64,000 nt of DNA from Chloroflexota bacterium (GCA_016215025.1 JACRMI010000041.1:1-64000); one strand, 5' to 3'; shown: positions 1 through 9,091, numbered from the stretch's first letter. The notes: generated by a model from the letters alone, not told the origin. Translations and numbers: made by a program.

Positions 1-26
1 AAGCGACGTTCCAGTTTTTCATCCAT
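1..26 (-). CDS. 5' end of a probable IS transposase (cut by window edge)
   Basis: Only the first eight complete codons are inside the window, reading MDEKLERR. The ATG is preceded on the minus strand by a consensus Shine-Dalgarno sequence AAGGAGG a few bases upstream. The start MDEKL followed by an acidic/basic stretch resembles IS481-type transposases, and three direct repeats lie immediately upstream as at an insertion sequence end. Family assignment is inference from a very short stretch; the start site itself is well supported. Confidence 0.4.
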
Positions 27-54
27 ACTCCCTCCTTGGAGAGAGTATGGCGCA

Positions 55-132
55 TGTTCACGAACTCTTGACCCTTGGTTGACCTAAACCGTTCACGAAC
101 TCTTGACTCAAAAGTGTTCACGAACTCATGAC
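55..132. repeat. Three direct copies of a 17-bp repeat at an IS-like end
   Basis: The unit GTTCACGAACTCTTGAC occurs at 56-72 and 91-107, and with one change (CTCATGAC) at 116-132. Spacing is 35 and 25 bp. The copies lie just upstream of the partial transposase start, so they may be transposase-binding sites in a terminal region. That function is inferred. Confidence 0.7.
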
Positions 133-139
133 ACCTGAC

Positions 140-219
140 AAGTAGTCAGTATTCAGTCTTCAGAGATCGGGTAACTAATCTCTTACTGAATACTGGATAC
201 TGATTACTGATTACTGATT
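140..219. repeat. Degenerate CAGTATTCAGT / ACTGATTACTG spacer repeat
   Basis: Low-complexity spacer built from CAGTATTCAGT-like words, followed by their complement and three ACTGATT units. It overlaps the 3' end of kbl: the last residues (ISNQ) and stop codon of kbl are encoded by this repeat. Related (A)CAGT/ACTG(T) spacers recur in the window near 9030, 34460, 36300, 36740 and 41340. Confidence 0.6.
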
Positions 220-1391
220 ACTCCCAGTTCCTTCCCCACTTTCGCAAACACTTCCAATCCGCGATCCAAATCCTCGCGCGCGTGCGCGGCGGAGATCATC
301 ACCCGGATGCGTGCCTTGCCTTGCGGCACAGTTGGATAGCCGATTGCCATTCCGAACACGCCGTTGTCGAATAGCGCGCGCGAAAATTTTTGTGCGAGCG
401 CCGCTTCGCCGAGCATGACGGGCGTGATGGGCGTTTCCGATTTGCCCGTGTCGAAACCGAGTCGTTTCATTTCGGATTTGAAATAGCGCGCATTGTCCCA
501 CAATCGATCCACCAATTCGGTTGACGATTCCAAAATTTCGACGCCGGCGATGCAGGCGGCGGTATCTGCTGCGGTGAGCGCCGACGAAAATAGGAACGGT
601 CGCCCGCGCTGATTGAGCCACTCGACGATTTCTTTTTTGCCCGCGACGTATCCACCGACCACGCCAAACGCTTTCGACAGCGTGCCGATTTCGATATCGA
701 CGCGACCATGCATTTTGAAATGATCGACGATGCCGCGACCACCGTGACCCAGGACGCCTTCGCCGTGTGCGTCGTCCATCATCAGCAGAATGTCATGCCG
801 TTCGGCGACGGCGACCAGGTCGGGCAGGGGCGCGATGTCGCCATCCATCGAGAACACGCCATCGCTAATAATCAATGCACGACGATAGCCGCTTTCCTTT
901 TTGATAACCTCTTCGAGCGCGTTCGCATCGTTGTGCGCGTATCGCACGATCTTTGCGCCCGACAGGCGCGATCCGTCGATGATACTGGCGTGATTCAATT
1001 CGTCGGAGAAGATCACATCCTCTTTGCCGACGAGCGCGGAAATCGTTCCCAGGTTCGATGTGAATCCCGACTGAAATGCAATTGTCGCTTCGGCGCCTTT
1101 GAACTTTGCCAATCGCGTTTCCAATTCGCGGTGAATGGTCAGCGTACCTGCAATCGTTCGCACGGCTGCCGGTCCCGCGCCAAATTGATCGATTGCCTTT
1201 TTCGAGGCATCGCGCAAGCGCGGATCGTTTGCGAGACCCAGATAATTGTTGGAGCAAAAGTTGAGCACGCGCTTGCCATCGACAATAATCCACGCACCTT
1301 GCGGCGAGCCAATCGTGCGGATGTTGTTGTAAAGTCCTTGCTGCCTGAGATTGTTCAGTTCGTCGTTAATCCACTGTAATTTGTTTGACAT
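204..1391 (-). CDS. kbl: Glycine C-acetyltransferase (2-amino-3-ketobutyrate CoA ligase)
   Basis: PLP enzyme of the alpha-oxoamine synthase family that cleaves 2-amino-3-ketobutyrate with CoA to glycine and acetyl-CoA, the second step of threonine breakdown. The sequence shows the family hallmarks: NNYLGLAN near the N terminus, [22 protein letters not shown], and the PLP lysine in [13 protein letters not shown]. The 395-residue length is typical. The start is ATG at 1391 (MSNKLQW); a longer TTG-initiated frame exists but lacks conserved sequence and runs through an intergenic hairpin. The gene follows tdh by about 60 bp, consistent with one minus-strand transcript. The extreme C terminus (VISNQ) is encoded by an intergenic spacer repeat, so the native end may have been replaced. 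Confidence 0.93.
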   Translation of the reverse strand: MSNKLQWINDELNNLRQQGLYNNIRTIGSPQGAWIIVDGKRVLNFCSNNYLGLANDPRLRDASKKAIDQFGAGPAAVRTIAGTLTIHRELETRLAKFKGAEATIAFQSGFTSNLGTISALVGKEDVIFSDELNHASIIDGSRLSGAKIVRYAHNDANALEEVIKKESGYRRALIISDGVFSMDGDIAPLPDLVAVAERHDILLMMDDAHGEGVLGHGGRGIVDHFKMHGRVDIEIGTLSKAFGVVGGYVAGKKEIVEWLNQRGRPFLFSSALTAADTAACIAGVEILESSTELVDRLWDNARYFKSEMKRLGFDTGKSETPITPVMLGEAALAQKFSRALFDNGVFGMAIGYPTVPQGKARIRVMISAAHAREDLDRGLEVFAKVGKELGVISNQ

Positions 1392-1405
1392 GGTTGCCTC
1401 ATGAA

Positions 1406-1453
1406 GACCTGACAGGTTTCTTCGCCTCCGAAGGAGGCGCAACCTGTCAGGTC
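1406..1453 (-). repeat. Nested hairpin between tdh and kbl
   Basis: Outer arms of 13 bp (GACCTGACAGGTT, 1406-1418, and its complement, 1441-1453) enclose an inner hairpin CGCCTCC/GGAGGCG (1423-1429 / 1433-1439). It begins at the tdh stop codon and ends just before the kbl ribosome binding site. There is no U-tract, so it is more likely an RNA-processing or stabilising element, or a repetitive palindrome, than a terminator. Confidence 0.65.
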
Positions 1454-2484
1454 TATTCCTCCACCCAATTCAAAATCACTTTGCCCGAATTCCCCGACCG
1501 CATCACTTCAAACGCTTTCTCAAATTCGGTGTAATGGAATTTGTGCGTGATGACCGGGTTGATGTTCAAGCCGCTCAACAGCATCGATTGCATCAAATAC
1601 CAGGTCTCGTACATTTGACGTCCGTAAATGCCTTGAATCGTCAGCATGTTGAAGATGACCTTGTTCCAATCGATGGCGATGTCTTGCGTCGGAATGCCGA
1701 GCAGCGCAATCTTTGCGCCGTGACACACATTGTTCAGCATGTCTTGAAACGCTTGGGGATTGCCCGACATTTCGAGTCCAACGTCAAAGCCCTCTTTCAT
1801 GCCCAATTCTTTTTGCGCATCGGCGATACTTTTTTCTTTGACGTTCAGCGCAATCGTCGCGCCCATCTTCTTTGCGAGTTCGAGTCGATACGGGTTCACG
1901 TCGGTCGTGACGACGTAGCGCGCGCCCGCGTGTTTTGCCACCGCGGTCGCCATGATGCCGATGGGACCTGCGCCCGTGATCAAAACGTCTTCGCCGAGAA
2001 CTTCAAACATCAGCGCGGTGTGCGTCGCATTGCCGAACGGATCGAAGATGCTGAGAATGTCCATTGGAATCCTGGGATCGGCGTGCCAGACGTTGCTTAC
2101 GGGAATGCAAATATATTCGGCGAAGGCACCGGGGCGATTGACGCCGACGCCTTTCGTATCCTTGCACAGATGGCGGCGACCTGCCAAGCAGTTGCGACAT
2201 TTGCCACAAACGATGTGACCTTCGCCGGAGACGACTTCGCCAATCGTCACATCATGCACGTTGCTGCCGAACGCCGCAATCGTGCCAACAAATTCGTGTC
2301 CGACCGTCATTGGTACCGGGATTGTTTTTTGCGACCACGCGTCCCAATTCCAAATGTGAACGTCGGTCCCACAAATGGCGGTCTTGTGAACCTTGATGAG
2401 GACGTCGTTGATGCCGACTTGAGGCACAGGTACGTCGTCGAGCCACAACCCAGGTTCTGCAAATTTCTTGACGAGTGCTTTCAT
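1453..2484 (-). CDS. tdh: L-threonine 3-dehydrogenase
   Basis: Zinc-dependent medium-chain dehydrogenase oxidising L-threonine to 2-amino-3-ketobutyrate with NAD+, feeding the adjacent kbl. The 343-residue protein has the catalytic zinc region ([19 protein letters not shown]), the structural-zinc four-cysteine lobe ([15 protein letters not shown]) and the Rossmann motif GAGPIG. The tdh-kbl pairing is a classic operon and makes both assignments mutually supporting. The start ATG is preceded by AGAAGGG. The upstream region to the neighbouring hydrolase holds an intergenic palindromic repeat. Confidence 0.95.
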   Translation of the reverse strand: MKALVKKFAEPGLWLDDVPVPQVGINDVLIKVHKTAICGTDVHIWNWDAWSQKTIPVPMTVGHEFVGTIAAFGSNVHDVTIGEVVSGEGHIVCGKCRNCLAGRRHLCKDTKGVGVNRPGAFAEYICIPVSNVWHADPRIPMDILSIFDPFGNATHTALMFEVLGEDVLITGAGPIGIMATAVAKHAGARYVVTTDVNPYRLELAKKMGATIALNVKEKSIADAQKELGMKEGFDVGLEMSGNPQAFQDMLNNVCHGAKIALLGIPTQDIAIDWNKVIFNMLTIQGIYGRQMYETWYLMQSMLLSGLNINPVITHKFHYTEFEKAFEVMRSGNSGKVILNWVEE

Positions 2485-2499
2485 TTAACCCTTCTAACC

Positions 2500-2569
2500 T
2501 GTCATGCTGAACGAAGCGAAGCATCTCAACTTGCAAAGGATGAGACTCTTCGCTCCGCTCAGAGTGACA
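2500..2569. repeat. Intergenic palindromic repeat of the GTCATnCTGA...TCAGAnTGAC family
   Basis: Begins GTCATGCTGAACGAAGCGAA and ends GCTCAGAGTGAC, giving imperfect complementary ends around a short centre. Related elements lie at 20872, 25009 and 29330. These resemble non-autonomous palindromic elements scattered between genes; no coding content. Confidence 0.6.
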
Positions 2570-2572
2570 CGA

Positions 2573-3409
2573 TCATGATTTCAAATGCGCTTGCAACCAG
2601 CGTTCTACATCTGCCATGACTTGAGGCGCAATGATGTCGTTGTGCGTTTCGTGATACGCGCCTTGATAATCGAGTTTTTGCTTGTCAGCAAATGTAACCG
2701 CATCGAAAAATTTTCGTCCACCTGCTGGTGGTACCAATTTGTCTTCGCTGCCGACAATGAGCAGCAAGGGCAATTTCAAATCGGCGGCGTGCGCGTACGT
2801 CCAATTCTGCGCGGCAGTAATCTCGGTGCTCAAGCGCGGCGTGCCGAAACTGTGAACGAGCGGGTCGGTTTGGTATGCCTTCACAACTGCCGCATCGCGC
2901 GAAATGGCTGAGGCATCAAGTCCTGTTTTGATTGCCACGCTGGGCGCAATGCGCGAGAGGATTTTGCTCATCGCAATTACCACCGGCGAAAGTCCAGGTT
3001 GAGTGAGCAATGGTCCGCTCGCGATAATGCCTTTCAACCCTTCGGGATAATGCAAGACGTACTCGAGCGCGATCAATCCGCCAAGACTGTGACCCAGCAT
3101 GAAAATCGGTTTGTTCGGTTTTTGCTTTAACACGAGTTGGACAAACGCGCGCACGTCGTCGCGAAATTCGCTCCATTCGTTGATGTGTCCGCGTTTGCCA
3201 GGCGACCTGCCATGCCCGCGATGATCGAAACCGTAAACGGCATAACCGCATGGCACAAAATGTTTGACGTAATTGGAGTACCGTCCGCTGTGCTCGCCAA
3301 AGCCATGCACGATAACGATCACAGCGCGAGGATCGTCGTCGTGTTTCCATTTTTGATAATAAAGCTCGGTTGATTTTGCGCCAGTAAACTTGCCTTCGGT
3401 GTGTTGCAT
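2573..3409 (-). CDS. Alpha/beta hydrolase, monoacylglycerol lipase / lysophospholipase type
   Basis: A 278-residue serine hydrolase of the Hydrolase_4 (lysophospholipase-like) family. Visible motifs are the oxyanion-region HGFGEHSGRY, DHRGHGRSPG, the nucleophile elbow GHSLGG, and a late acid/His pair (GSEDKLVPP, YHETHND). It most likely cleaves monoacylglycerols or lysophospholipids; substrate is inferred from family. The start is ATG 3409 with GGAGGT 7 bp upstream; a longer frame starts six codons earlier without better signals. It lies 14 bp downstream of the second hydrolase gene, so the two are probably co-transcribed. Confidence 0.85.
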   Translation of the reverse strand: MQHTEGKFTGAKSTELYYQKWKHDDDPRAVIVIVHGFGEHSGRYSNYVKHFVPCGYAVYGFDHRGHGRSPGKRGHINEWSEFRDDVRAFVQLVLKQKPNKPIFMLGHSLGGLIALEYVLHYPEGLKGIIASGPLLTQPGLSPVVIAMSKILSRIAPSVAIKTGLDASAISRDAAVVKAYQTDPLVHSFGTPRLSTEITAAQNWTYAHAADLKLPLLLIVGSEDKLVPPAGGRKFFDAVTFADKQKLDYQGAYHETHNDIIAPQVMADVERWLQAHLKS

Positions 3410-3423
3410 GTGAGACCTCCTCG

Positions 3424-4215
3424 TCATTTCGAATGAATCGCGCTATGGACTTGAGTATGAGCTTGGATGAATTGCAGAATGCGCGTGAACGCAATCTCTT
3501 TCGAATAATCTTCCAGCACGAGATGCCCGCTTCTATCGAGCCAGACTTTATCTTTGTCGTGCGAACCGATGTGCGCATAGAGTTCGTCCATTGAGTTAGC
3601 AGGAATCACGCGGTCGCCGTGCGATTGGATGAGCAGGGTCGGAACGAGAATATCGCGCAAATCGTTTCGCAGATGGGGCAGAAAATCGAAGATGAGACTG
3701 GCGGCGGCGCGCGTGGGATTCCCAGAATATTCCGGGTGATGGACGCAGACGTTTGGGTCGACCGTGTCGTTATTTTTTGGATTTTTTTTAACGAAGGGAA
3801 TGAGGTTGTAGAGAAAAGGGAAAAGTCTAAAGAAGGGAATTAAAGAGTTTTCAATCGAAAAGGGCGTGGACACGGCGACGACGCCGGTTACCGGTCGATG
3901 CGCGGCGAGATGCAAGCAGAGCAGTCCACCGAGTGACAAACCAATCGGGAAAATGGTATTGCATTTTGCGCGCAGTTGATCGTACGCTGTTGTGACACTG
4001 GTATGCCAATCCGTCCAGCGAGTGGGCAACAAGTCGGAAAGAATAGTGGCGTGTCCAGCCAGCGCAGGACCGAGAACGGTGTAACCCTGGGCGGCTAGGC
4101 GCTGTCCGAGTTCGCGCATTTCATATGGGGTGCCGGTGAATCCGTGAATGAGCAGGCATCCTACGCGATTGCCAGCGAAATAAAATGGCTCTCCGCCACG
4201 CATATAGTCCGGCAT
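3424..4215 (-). CDS. Carboxylesterase-like alpha/beta hydrolase
   Basis: A 263-residue hydrolase resembling the Est30/thermostable carboxylesterase group: HGFTGTPYEMRELG near the N terminus, nucleophile motif GLSLGG, acid in HGDRVIP, and catalytic His in DRSGHLVLED. Such enzymes cleave short-chain esters; the in vivo substrate cannot be read from sequence. The start ATG (MPDYMRGG) has GGAGG close upstream, and an extended -10 promoter lies only about 18 bp upstream. First gene of the minus-strand hydrolase pair. Confidence 0.85.
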   Translation of the reverse strand: MPDYMRGGEPFYFAGNRVGCLLIHGFTGTPYEMRELGQRLAAQGYTVLGPALAGHATILSDLLPTRWTDWHTSVTTAYDQLRAKCNTIFPIGLSLGGLLCLHLAAHRPVTGVVAVSTPFSIENSLIPFFRLFPFLYNLIPFVKKNPKNNDTVDPNVCVHHPEYSGNPTRAAASLIFDFLPHLRNDLRDILVPTLLIQSHGDRVIPANSMDELYAHIGSHDKDKVWLDRSGHLVLEDYSKEIAFTRILQFIQAHTQVHSAIHSK

Positions 4216-4232
4216 CCTCGCCTCCAATTTTG

Positions 4233-4241
4233 ATTATACCA
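4233..4241 (-). promoter_or_regulatory. Extended -10 promoter for the hydrolase pair
   Basis: On the minus strand TGGTATAAT forms an extended -10 element (TGn + TATAAT). No convincing -35 is present at 16-18 bp. Transcription would start about 10 bp before the ATG at 4215, leaving a very short leader that still contains GGAGG. Confidence 0.5.
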
Positions 4242-4329
4242 TATTCAGAGACTGAAGAAAAAAGGAAATGGTGTAGCTGCGAATTCCATTCGCCAAAATT
4301 TCGACGCGCACTCATTGGGTACGCGGGTA

Positions 4330-4358
4330 TTGGGACTGGGTGAAATCCATGTTATAAT
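4330..4358 (+). promoter_or_regulatory. Promoter of the lipoprotein gene leader
   Basis: TTGGGA (4330-4335), 17-bp spacer, TATAAT (4353-4358). Predicted start near 4365 leaves a leader of about 155 nt before the ATG at 4520, which contains an intrinsic-terminator-like hairpin. Confidence 0.6.
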
Positions 4359-4436
4359 TACGTACGTGATGATTGCGTGCTGATCGAATTCGTATTTCGA
4401 TTATCGATTGACAAGTCAGTGGGTCGGAGTCGGGTT

Positions 4437-4470
4437 ACCGGCTGTTTGGAAACGAGCAGCCGGTTTTCAT
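4437..4470 (+). terminator. Leader attenuator hairpin upstream of the lipoprotein gene
   Basis: ACCGGCTG (4437-4444) pairs with CAGCCGGT (4457-4464), followed by TTTCATTTTT. It is placed between a good promoter and the ribosome binding site of the gene at 4520, so full-length transcription must read through it. The 70 nt before it (GTGATGATTGC onward) may be a sensor; I do not recognise a known riboswitch class there. Confidence 0.5.
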
Positions 4471-4519
4471 TTTTCTCTGTCCATCATGACAGAGATAGGT
4501 AACAAAAAGGAGATGTGCA

Positions 4520-6133
4520 ATGAGAATCCCATTGAACGCAAAGCTCGACGCACGACGATTCTATGTTGGATTGTTGTTGTTATTTGTCGCGTTGATTCTG
4601 TTGGCGTGCGATCTAGCATCGATCACCGGGAGTTCGACCGGTGGGCAACCCAGTCCCACGCTGGTCGCACAGGAAACGACAGTACCTGGACTACCCACGC
4701 TACTCTCATCGGCGCAAGCGACCTCCGTGCCGACCCAGCCCTCTGGCTCTGTACTCAGCACTGCATTTGGAAAAATCGCCCCGCCGAACGAGTTGAACAG
4801 CTATCGCGCGCGGATGTTGTTGGAGTTGCGCAAGAAAGATGGCGGCAAGCCGGAGACGATGCGCGTCATGCAAGAGTGGGTGAAGAACCCGCCTGCCATG
4901 CATGTGGCAACTGGCGAAGGCACGCAAGCCATCGAGGTCATTACGATTGGCGACAAGTCGTGGGTGAAGATGGGCGCGAGCTGGATCGAATCGCCGAGTG
5001 GACAGCAGCGCCAGAGTGGTATTGATGCTCAGCAGAGTTATTTGCCGGAGCAAGACGTGCGCGTGCAAGCGTTGGGCGATGACACGGTCAACGGCGTGCG
5101 TTGCAAGCGCCAAGCGTATAGCGGCAAAGTGTTTATCACGATTCCAGCAATGCCCAATCGCCCGGAAACCAAAACGACGTTCAACGTCAAAGGCGAAATC
5201 TGCGTTGCCGAGCAAGCGGGGTTGCCGCCCGTGAGCGTTCGCGAAAAAGGCGAACTCGAAGGCAATCTTTTCGGCATGTTATTCCAAACCGTACTGGGTG
5301 GCACGACCAAACCGGATACCGGCGAGACGACGTACTTTGAACACGAATTATACGACATCAATTCGACGATCACCATCAAGCCGCCGGATAATGTCACTCA
5401 ATTGCCCGGTCTCCCAACGTCGCCTGCAACCAAGCCGACGGTAGCGGCGCAACCGACGGTTGCCCGTACTCCGACTGCCAAACCCGGCGCGCCGACATCG
5501 ACGCCGCAACCGACTGTTGCCACCGGCACCGCGTTATTCGCCGATGAGTTCGCGAGCACCACGCTCAATCCAAAATGGGTGTGGCAAGATCGCTGGGAGG
5601 ATGCACAGTACGATTTGCAGGCGCGCTCCGGTTTCATTCGCATCACCGCTCCGACCGGCAATGATCTATGGGGTTCTACCAACTTTGATGGACCCTTCCT
5701 CGCACAACCGATCAATGGAAATTTCATCGTCGAAACCGCAGTGGAGTTTGCGCCGGCCGAAGATTTCCAGGGCGCAGGCATTCTCATTTATCAAGACGAT
5801 GATAATCTGGTGCGCGTCGAGCGTGCGTTTGGCGGCACGGGCGGAGGCGAGGGCGGAATTCACTTGTCGGTGATTCGCGATGGGGTGGGCGAAACCATCA
5901 CCGGCTACGACCAAGCATCGACTAGCGCGAAAAAAGTAGAACTGCGCGTGCAACGCATCGGTAATCAGATTACCGCGTGGTGGCGCGAGCCAGGGAAAAC
6001 TTGGCAGAGTCTTGACAGTGTGTCCGTCCAACTGAATGCGACCGTTCAAGTGGGGATCGTGACGCTGGCGGAGTGGGGCGTGTCGGACAGCGTTGCCGAT
6101 TTCGATTACGTGCGGATTTCCCGACCGAGGTAA
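4520..6133 (+). CDS. Secreted lipoprotein with C-terminal DUF1349-like jelly-roll domain
   Basis: 537 residues. An N-terminal signal (ARRFYVGLLLLFVALILLAC) ends in a lipobox with the lipid cysteine near residue 30, so the protein should be anchored outside the membrane. Residues ~75-290 look like an outer-surface sensing or lipid-carrier fold of the LolA/LppX kind (weak). A Thr/Pro linker (~295-335) precedes a C-terminal domain with DEFASTTLNPKW, a pattern of DUF1349/concanavalin-like domains. The start has AAAAAGGAGATG upstream. Expression is probably attenuated by the leader hairpin; the gene ends at a strong bidirectional terminator. Function unknown. Confidence 0.8.
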   Translation: MRIPLNAKLDARRFYVGLLLLFVALILLACDLASITGSSTGGQPSPTLVAQETTVPGLPTLLSSAQATSVPTQPSGSVLSTAFGKIAPPNELNSYRARMLLELRKKDGGKPETMRVMQEWVKNPPAMHVATGEGTQAIEVITIGDKSWVKMGASWIESPSGQQRQSGIDAQQSYLPEQDVRVQALGDDTVNGVRCKRQAYSGKVFITIPAMPNRPETKTTFNVKGEICVAEQAGLPPVSVREKGELEGNLFGMLFQTVLGGTTKPDTGETTYFEHELYDINSTITIKPPDNVTQLPGLPTSPATKPTVAAQPTVARTPTAKPGAPTSTPQPTVATGTALFADEFASTTLNPKWVWQDRWEDAQYDLQARSGFIRITAPTGNDLWGSTNFDGPFLAQPINGNFIVETAVEFAPAEDFQGAGILIYQDDDNLVRVERAFGGTGGGEGGIHLSVIRDGVGETITGYDQASTSAKKVELRVQRIGNQITAWWREPGKTWQSLDSVSVQLNATVQVGIVTLAEWGVSDSVADFDYVRISRPR

Positions 6134-6148
6134 CAGTACAAAAATGTA

Positions 6149-6178
6149 GAGGCGACCACTAAGGTCGCCTCAATTTTT
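6149..6178. terminator. Bidirectional intrinsic terminator
   Basis: GAGGCGACC / GGTCGCCTC with a five-base loop, followed by a run of six T on the plus strand; A-rich sequence on the other side also serves the convergent gene ending at 6178. Confidence 0.85.
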
Positions 6179-6960
6179 TATCGTAGTCCTGCAAACAAAT
6201 CTTTTTCGCGTCGAGGTCTTCGATTGAGATGGGATTCGACGAGCGCATAGTATTCCGAATTCCATTCGACCTGCGGGTTGTCCATGAGCCAATCTAGCGC
6301 ATGGTGCCGCTGACAGTATAACGCGCTTTTCATCGCTTCACTGAAAGATGAAACGTCGAGGACGGCCGTAATCTCATTGTCAGGTACCGAGCAAATATCC
6401 TGAATGCCCCACCGCAAAACGATGCTATTGGGCAGAACGCAATAGTATAATTTTTGCGGAGCATATGCCGCTAGCCCTTCGCGAATGTGCTGCGGAAATT
6501 TGTCCGGATCGCCCGCCGTGCGAAACGCCGACGTTGTCGCCGCGTTGAGAATTTGATTGTCGCTGTCTCCATTCAAGCCGCGCGGTCCAAACGTAACGAT
6601 GACCTGGGGACGAAGTTCGCGAATCAATCGGACCAGTCTTTCTTCGACAACGTTGGGCGCGACTTGATGCAATTCGCCCGGACGATAATCGAAGAGACAG
6701 GCGCGCCGAACACCCGATGCGCGGCACGAGCAGACACGATCCCGTGCCTTGCTACTCGATTCTTCAATAGATGTGTCGGTCTTGCTGCGGGTCGCTGTGA
6801 CCAGCGAGACCGCGATGCCCTCACTGGCATACTTGGCCAGTGTTCCCGCCGGTCCGAACGATTCATCTTCGGGATGGGCAAACACAGCGAGCAGCGACAA
6901 TTTTTCCCCACTCAAACTGTGTTCCCGGGTTACAACTGAATTTGAACTAGTGCGAGTCAT
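6178..6960 (-). CDS. PIG-L family deacetylase-like protein with altered metal site
   Basis: 260 residues with the N-terminal signature FAHPEDESFGPAGTLAKYA of the LmbE/PIG-L zinc-dependent N-deacetylases, which act on N-acetylglucosaminyl conjugates. The third metal-ligand region, normally ending in D-H, reads GLNGDSDNQ, so the usual histidine is replaced and activity may be altered or lost. The start ATG 6960 is 1 bp from the stop of the upstream 113-residue gene, indicating translational coupling. A longer frame starting at 7026 lies inside that gene and is unlikely. Confidence 0.75.
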   Translation of the reverse strand: MTRTSSNSVVTREHSLSGEKLSLLAVFAHPEDESFGPAGTLAKYASEGIAVSLVTATRSKTDTSIEESSSKARDRVCSCRASGVRRACLFDYRPGELHQVAPNVVEERLVRLIRELRPQVIVTFGPRGLNGDSDNQILNAATTSAFRTAGDPDKFPQHIREGLAAYAPQKLYYCVLPNSIVLRWGIQDICSVPDNEITAVLDVSSFSEAMKSALYCQRHHALDWLMDNPQVEWNSEYYALVESHLNRRPRREKDLFAGLR

Positions 6961-6961
6961 A

Positions 6962-7303
6962 TCAAGCAGCTTTCTTTTCGTACGCAAACGAATGGATAAA
7001 CGCATGGATTTCTTTTTGCGCAGCATTAAACCGAGTGAGCAATCCCGTTTCGGTCTCTCTAGATAATGAGGTCAAGACAAAACGAGAACAGGCCGCGCAG
7101 CCCCCACGTTCTTGAAAGCGATGCACACTGCAATTTGCGCAGCTATTCATGCGAATCATGGTCAGAGCAAACGCCAAAGAATCAGGATCATCGTCGGGTA
7201 AGCGCGCCACGTTTTCCACCAGTGCACGCCATTTGGGTCCGCGCAAATCTTTGAGCATAGGAACTGCCCAATGCGCAAACAAGAACTCTGTTCGATCTTT
7301 CAT
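6962..7303 (-). CDS. Small cysteine-rich protein coupled to the PIG-L gene
   Basis: 113 residues, not recognised. It contains a compact four-cysteine cluster: SCANC, then a His, then GGCAACSRF (CxxC-x(10)-CxxC), suggesting a zinc knuckle or Fe-S site. The rest is soluble, without signal peptide. It is co-transcribed with the PIG-L-like gene, whose ATG follows the stop by one base. A promoter with ideal spacing sits so close that the mRNA may be leaderless; no Shine-Dalgarno is evident. Confidence 0.6.
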   Translation of the reverse strand: MKDRTEFLFAHWAVPMLKDLRGPKWRALVENVARLPDDDPDSLAFALTMIRMNSCANCSVHRFQERGGCAACSRFVLTSLSRETETGLLTRFNAAQKEIHAFIHSFAYEKKAA

Positions 7304-7307
7304 CGGA

Positions 7308-7336
7308 AATATACCTATTCTAGCTTGTCACGTCAA
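7308..7336 (-). promoter_or_regulatory. Promoter giving a probably leaderless transcript
   Basis: Minus strand TTGACG (7336-7331), 17-bp spacer, TATATT (7313-7308). The expected transcription start falls at about 7301-7303, at the ATG itself (7303). Confidence 0.6.
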
Positions 7337-7514
7337 TTCTATAGGGTGCCGCTTATAAAGACATAAAAAGCCCGCGAGCCACGTTAGAAAGTTGTAAAAG
7401 ACCGAACCAAATTCTAGGTGAATTACGTTACGCACCAATTTTTGTTCGTCCCCATTGCTATTTCGAAATGAAATGGATACAATGAGCACACCAACTTCTA
7501 GGGGACATTATAAT

Positions 7515-9026
7515 ATGTTAGCTCAAGAATACAAAAATCATATCAATGGCAAATGGGTCGTGTCGCGCAGCGGCAAAACATTCTCAAGTCGAAATCCGGC
7601 GAATGGTGAACTGATCGGCACGCTCCAACTTTCGGATGCGCAGGATGTAAACGATGCGGTCGATGCCGCGCAGAATGCATTCGAGAAATGGCGCAAGTAT
7701 CCCGCGCCGAAACGCGCCGAATTGATCTATCGCGTCTCAGAAGTTTTGCGCGCGCGCAAACAAGAGATGGGCGAATTGCTCACACGCGAAATGGGAAAAG
7801 TTTTGCCCGAAGCGCTCGGCGATGTGCAAGAAGCGATCGACATGGCGATGTACATGGCAGGCGAAGGGCGTCGCTTGAATGGCATGCTCGTTCCCTCCGA
7901 ATTGCCGAGCAAATGGGCAATGGCAGTCCGCGATCCGCTCGGCGTCGTCGCGGCGATCACGCCCTGGAATTTTCCGATTGCGATCCCAGCTTGGAAAATG
8001 TTTCCAGCGCTCGTTTGCGGCAACACTGTCGTCTGGAAACCGGCGAGCGATACACCCGTCCTCGCCGAGCGCATGATCGAAATCTACGAAGAAGCTGGGT
8101 TTCCGCCCGGCGTTGTCAACCTCATTACGGGGTCGGGTGGCGTCGTCGGCGATTGCTTGGTCGCGCATCCGAAAGTTCGACTGGTGACGTTCACTGGCTC
8201 GACCGACATTGGGCGCGCTGTGTCGATCCAGGCGGCACAGAATTTGAAACGCGTCTCGCTAGAGATGGGCGGCAAGAATGCGATCATGGTGATGGACGAT
8301 GCCGACATCGACCTGGCTATTGAAGGCATTGTGTGGAGCGCGTTCGGCACGTCGGGACAACGCTGTACGGCATGCAGCCGCATCATCGTGCATGAGGCGA
8401 TCAAAAAAGAATTGGTCGATAAACTTGCGGCGCGCGTGAGCAAGTTGCGTCTGGGCGATGGTTTGCTCGCGACGACTGAAGTTGGTCCGGTCATCAACAA
8501 TAAAGCCGCGCAAAAAATTCACGAGTACACCGAAATCGCCAAGCAAGAAGGCGCAACCGTTCTCATTGGCGGCGATTATGCAACGGATGGCGAATTGGCG
8601 AAGGGATCGTTCTACCAGCCAACCATTTTCGACAATGTGTTGCCGACGATGCGCGTGGCGCAAGAAGAAATTTTTGGACCATCGCTTTCGGTCATTAGCT
8701 GCAATTCGCTGGAACAAGCCATCGAGTACAACAACCACACGAACTTTGGACTCTCGGCGTCGCTTTATACGTCGGACGTAAATCGCGCGTTTGAAGCGAT
8801 GCGCGATGTGACAACCGGCTTGCTCTACATCAATGCGGGCACCATCGGCTCCGAAGTCCAACTTCCATTCGGCGGAACACGCGGTACAGGCAACGGTCAT
8901 CGCGAAGGCGGTGGTCCCGTCGTTCTTGACACATTCTGCGAATGGAAGACAATATACGTCGATTACAGCGGGCGTTTGCAGCGCGCGCAGATCGATACGG
9001 ATACTCTCGCGGGAAAAATAAAGTAA
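7515..9026 (+). CDS. NAD(P)-dependent aldehyde dehydrogenase
   Basis: About 503 residues, a full-length ALDH-superfamily enzyme oxidising an aldehyde to the acid. Seen are the N-terminal INGKWV, the cofactor motif [11 protein letters not shown], the catalytic glutamate in LEMGGKN, the catalytic cysteine in [10 protein letters not shown], and [16 protein letters not shown] near the C terminus. The last motif is typical of the ALDH7/alpha-ketoglutarate-semialdehyde subgroup, so a semialdehyde substrate is plausible but unproven. I favour ATG 7515 ([15 protein letters not shown] 10 bp upstream); in-frame starts at 7482 and 7455 are possible. A repeat spacer separates it from the next gene. Confidence 0.9.
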   Translation: MLAQEYKNHINGKWVVSRSGKTFSSRNPANGELIGTLQLSDAQDVNDAVDAAQNAFEKWRKYPAPKRAELIYRVSEVLRARKQEMGELLTREMGKVLPEALGDVQEAIDMAMYMAGEGRRLNGMLVPSELPSKWAMAVRDPLGVVAAITPWNFPIAIPAWKMFPALVCGNTVVWKPASDTPVLAERMIEIYEEAGFPPGVVNLITGSGGVVGDCLVAHPKVRLVTFTGSTDIGRAVSIQAAQNLKRVSLEMGGKNAIMVMDDADIDLAIEGIVWSAFGTSGQRCTACSRIIVHEAIKKELVDKLAARVSKLRLGDGLLATTEVGPVINNKAAQKIHEYTEIAKQEGATVLIGGDYATDGELAKGSFYQPTIFDNVLPTMRVAQEEIFGPSLSVISCNSLEQAIEYNNHTNFGLSASLYTSDVNRAFEAMRDVTTGLLYINAGTIGSEVQLPFGGTRGTGNGHREGGGPVVLDTFCEWKTIYVDYSGRLQRAQIDTDTLAGKIK

Positions 9027-9091
9027 ACAGTGAAGGGTGAACAGTCAACACGCGAAGCGGCTGTTCACTGTTCGCTGCTCACTGTTCACTG
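9027..9091. repeat. ACAGT/ACTGT inverted spacer repeat
   Basis: Copies of GTGAACAGT are followed by their complements ACTGTTCAC, allowing a long imperfect hairpin between the two genes. Same family as the spacers near 41340. Confidence 0.6.

Noticed and set aside
55..132. CRISPR array
   Set aside because: Only three 17-bp repeats with 8-19 bp gaps next to a transposase start; no cas genes.
708..1379. Long antisense frames over kbl, tdh, lhr, nuo and other genes
   Set aside because: Shadows of strongly coding opposite or other frames; no motifs, starts or ribosome binding sites.
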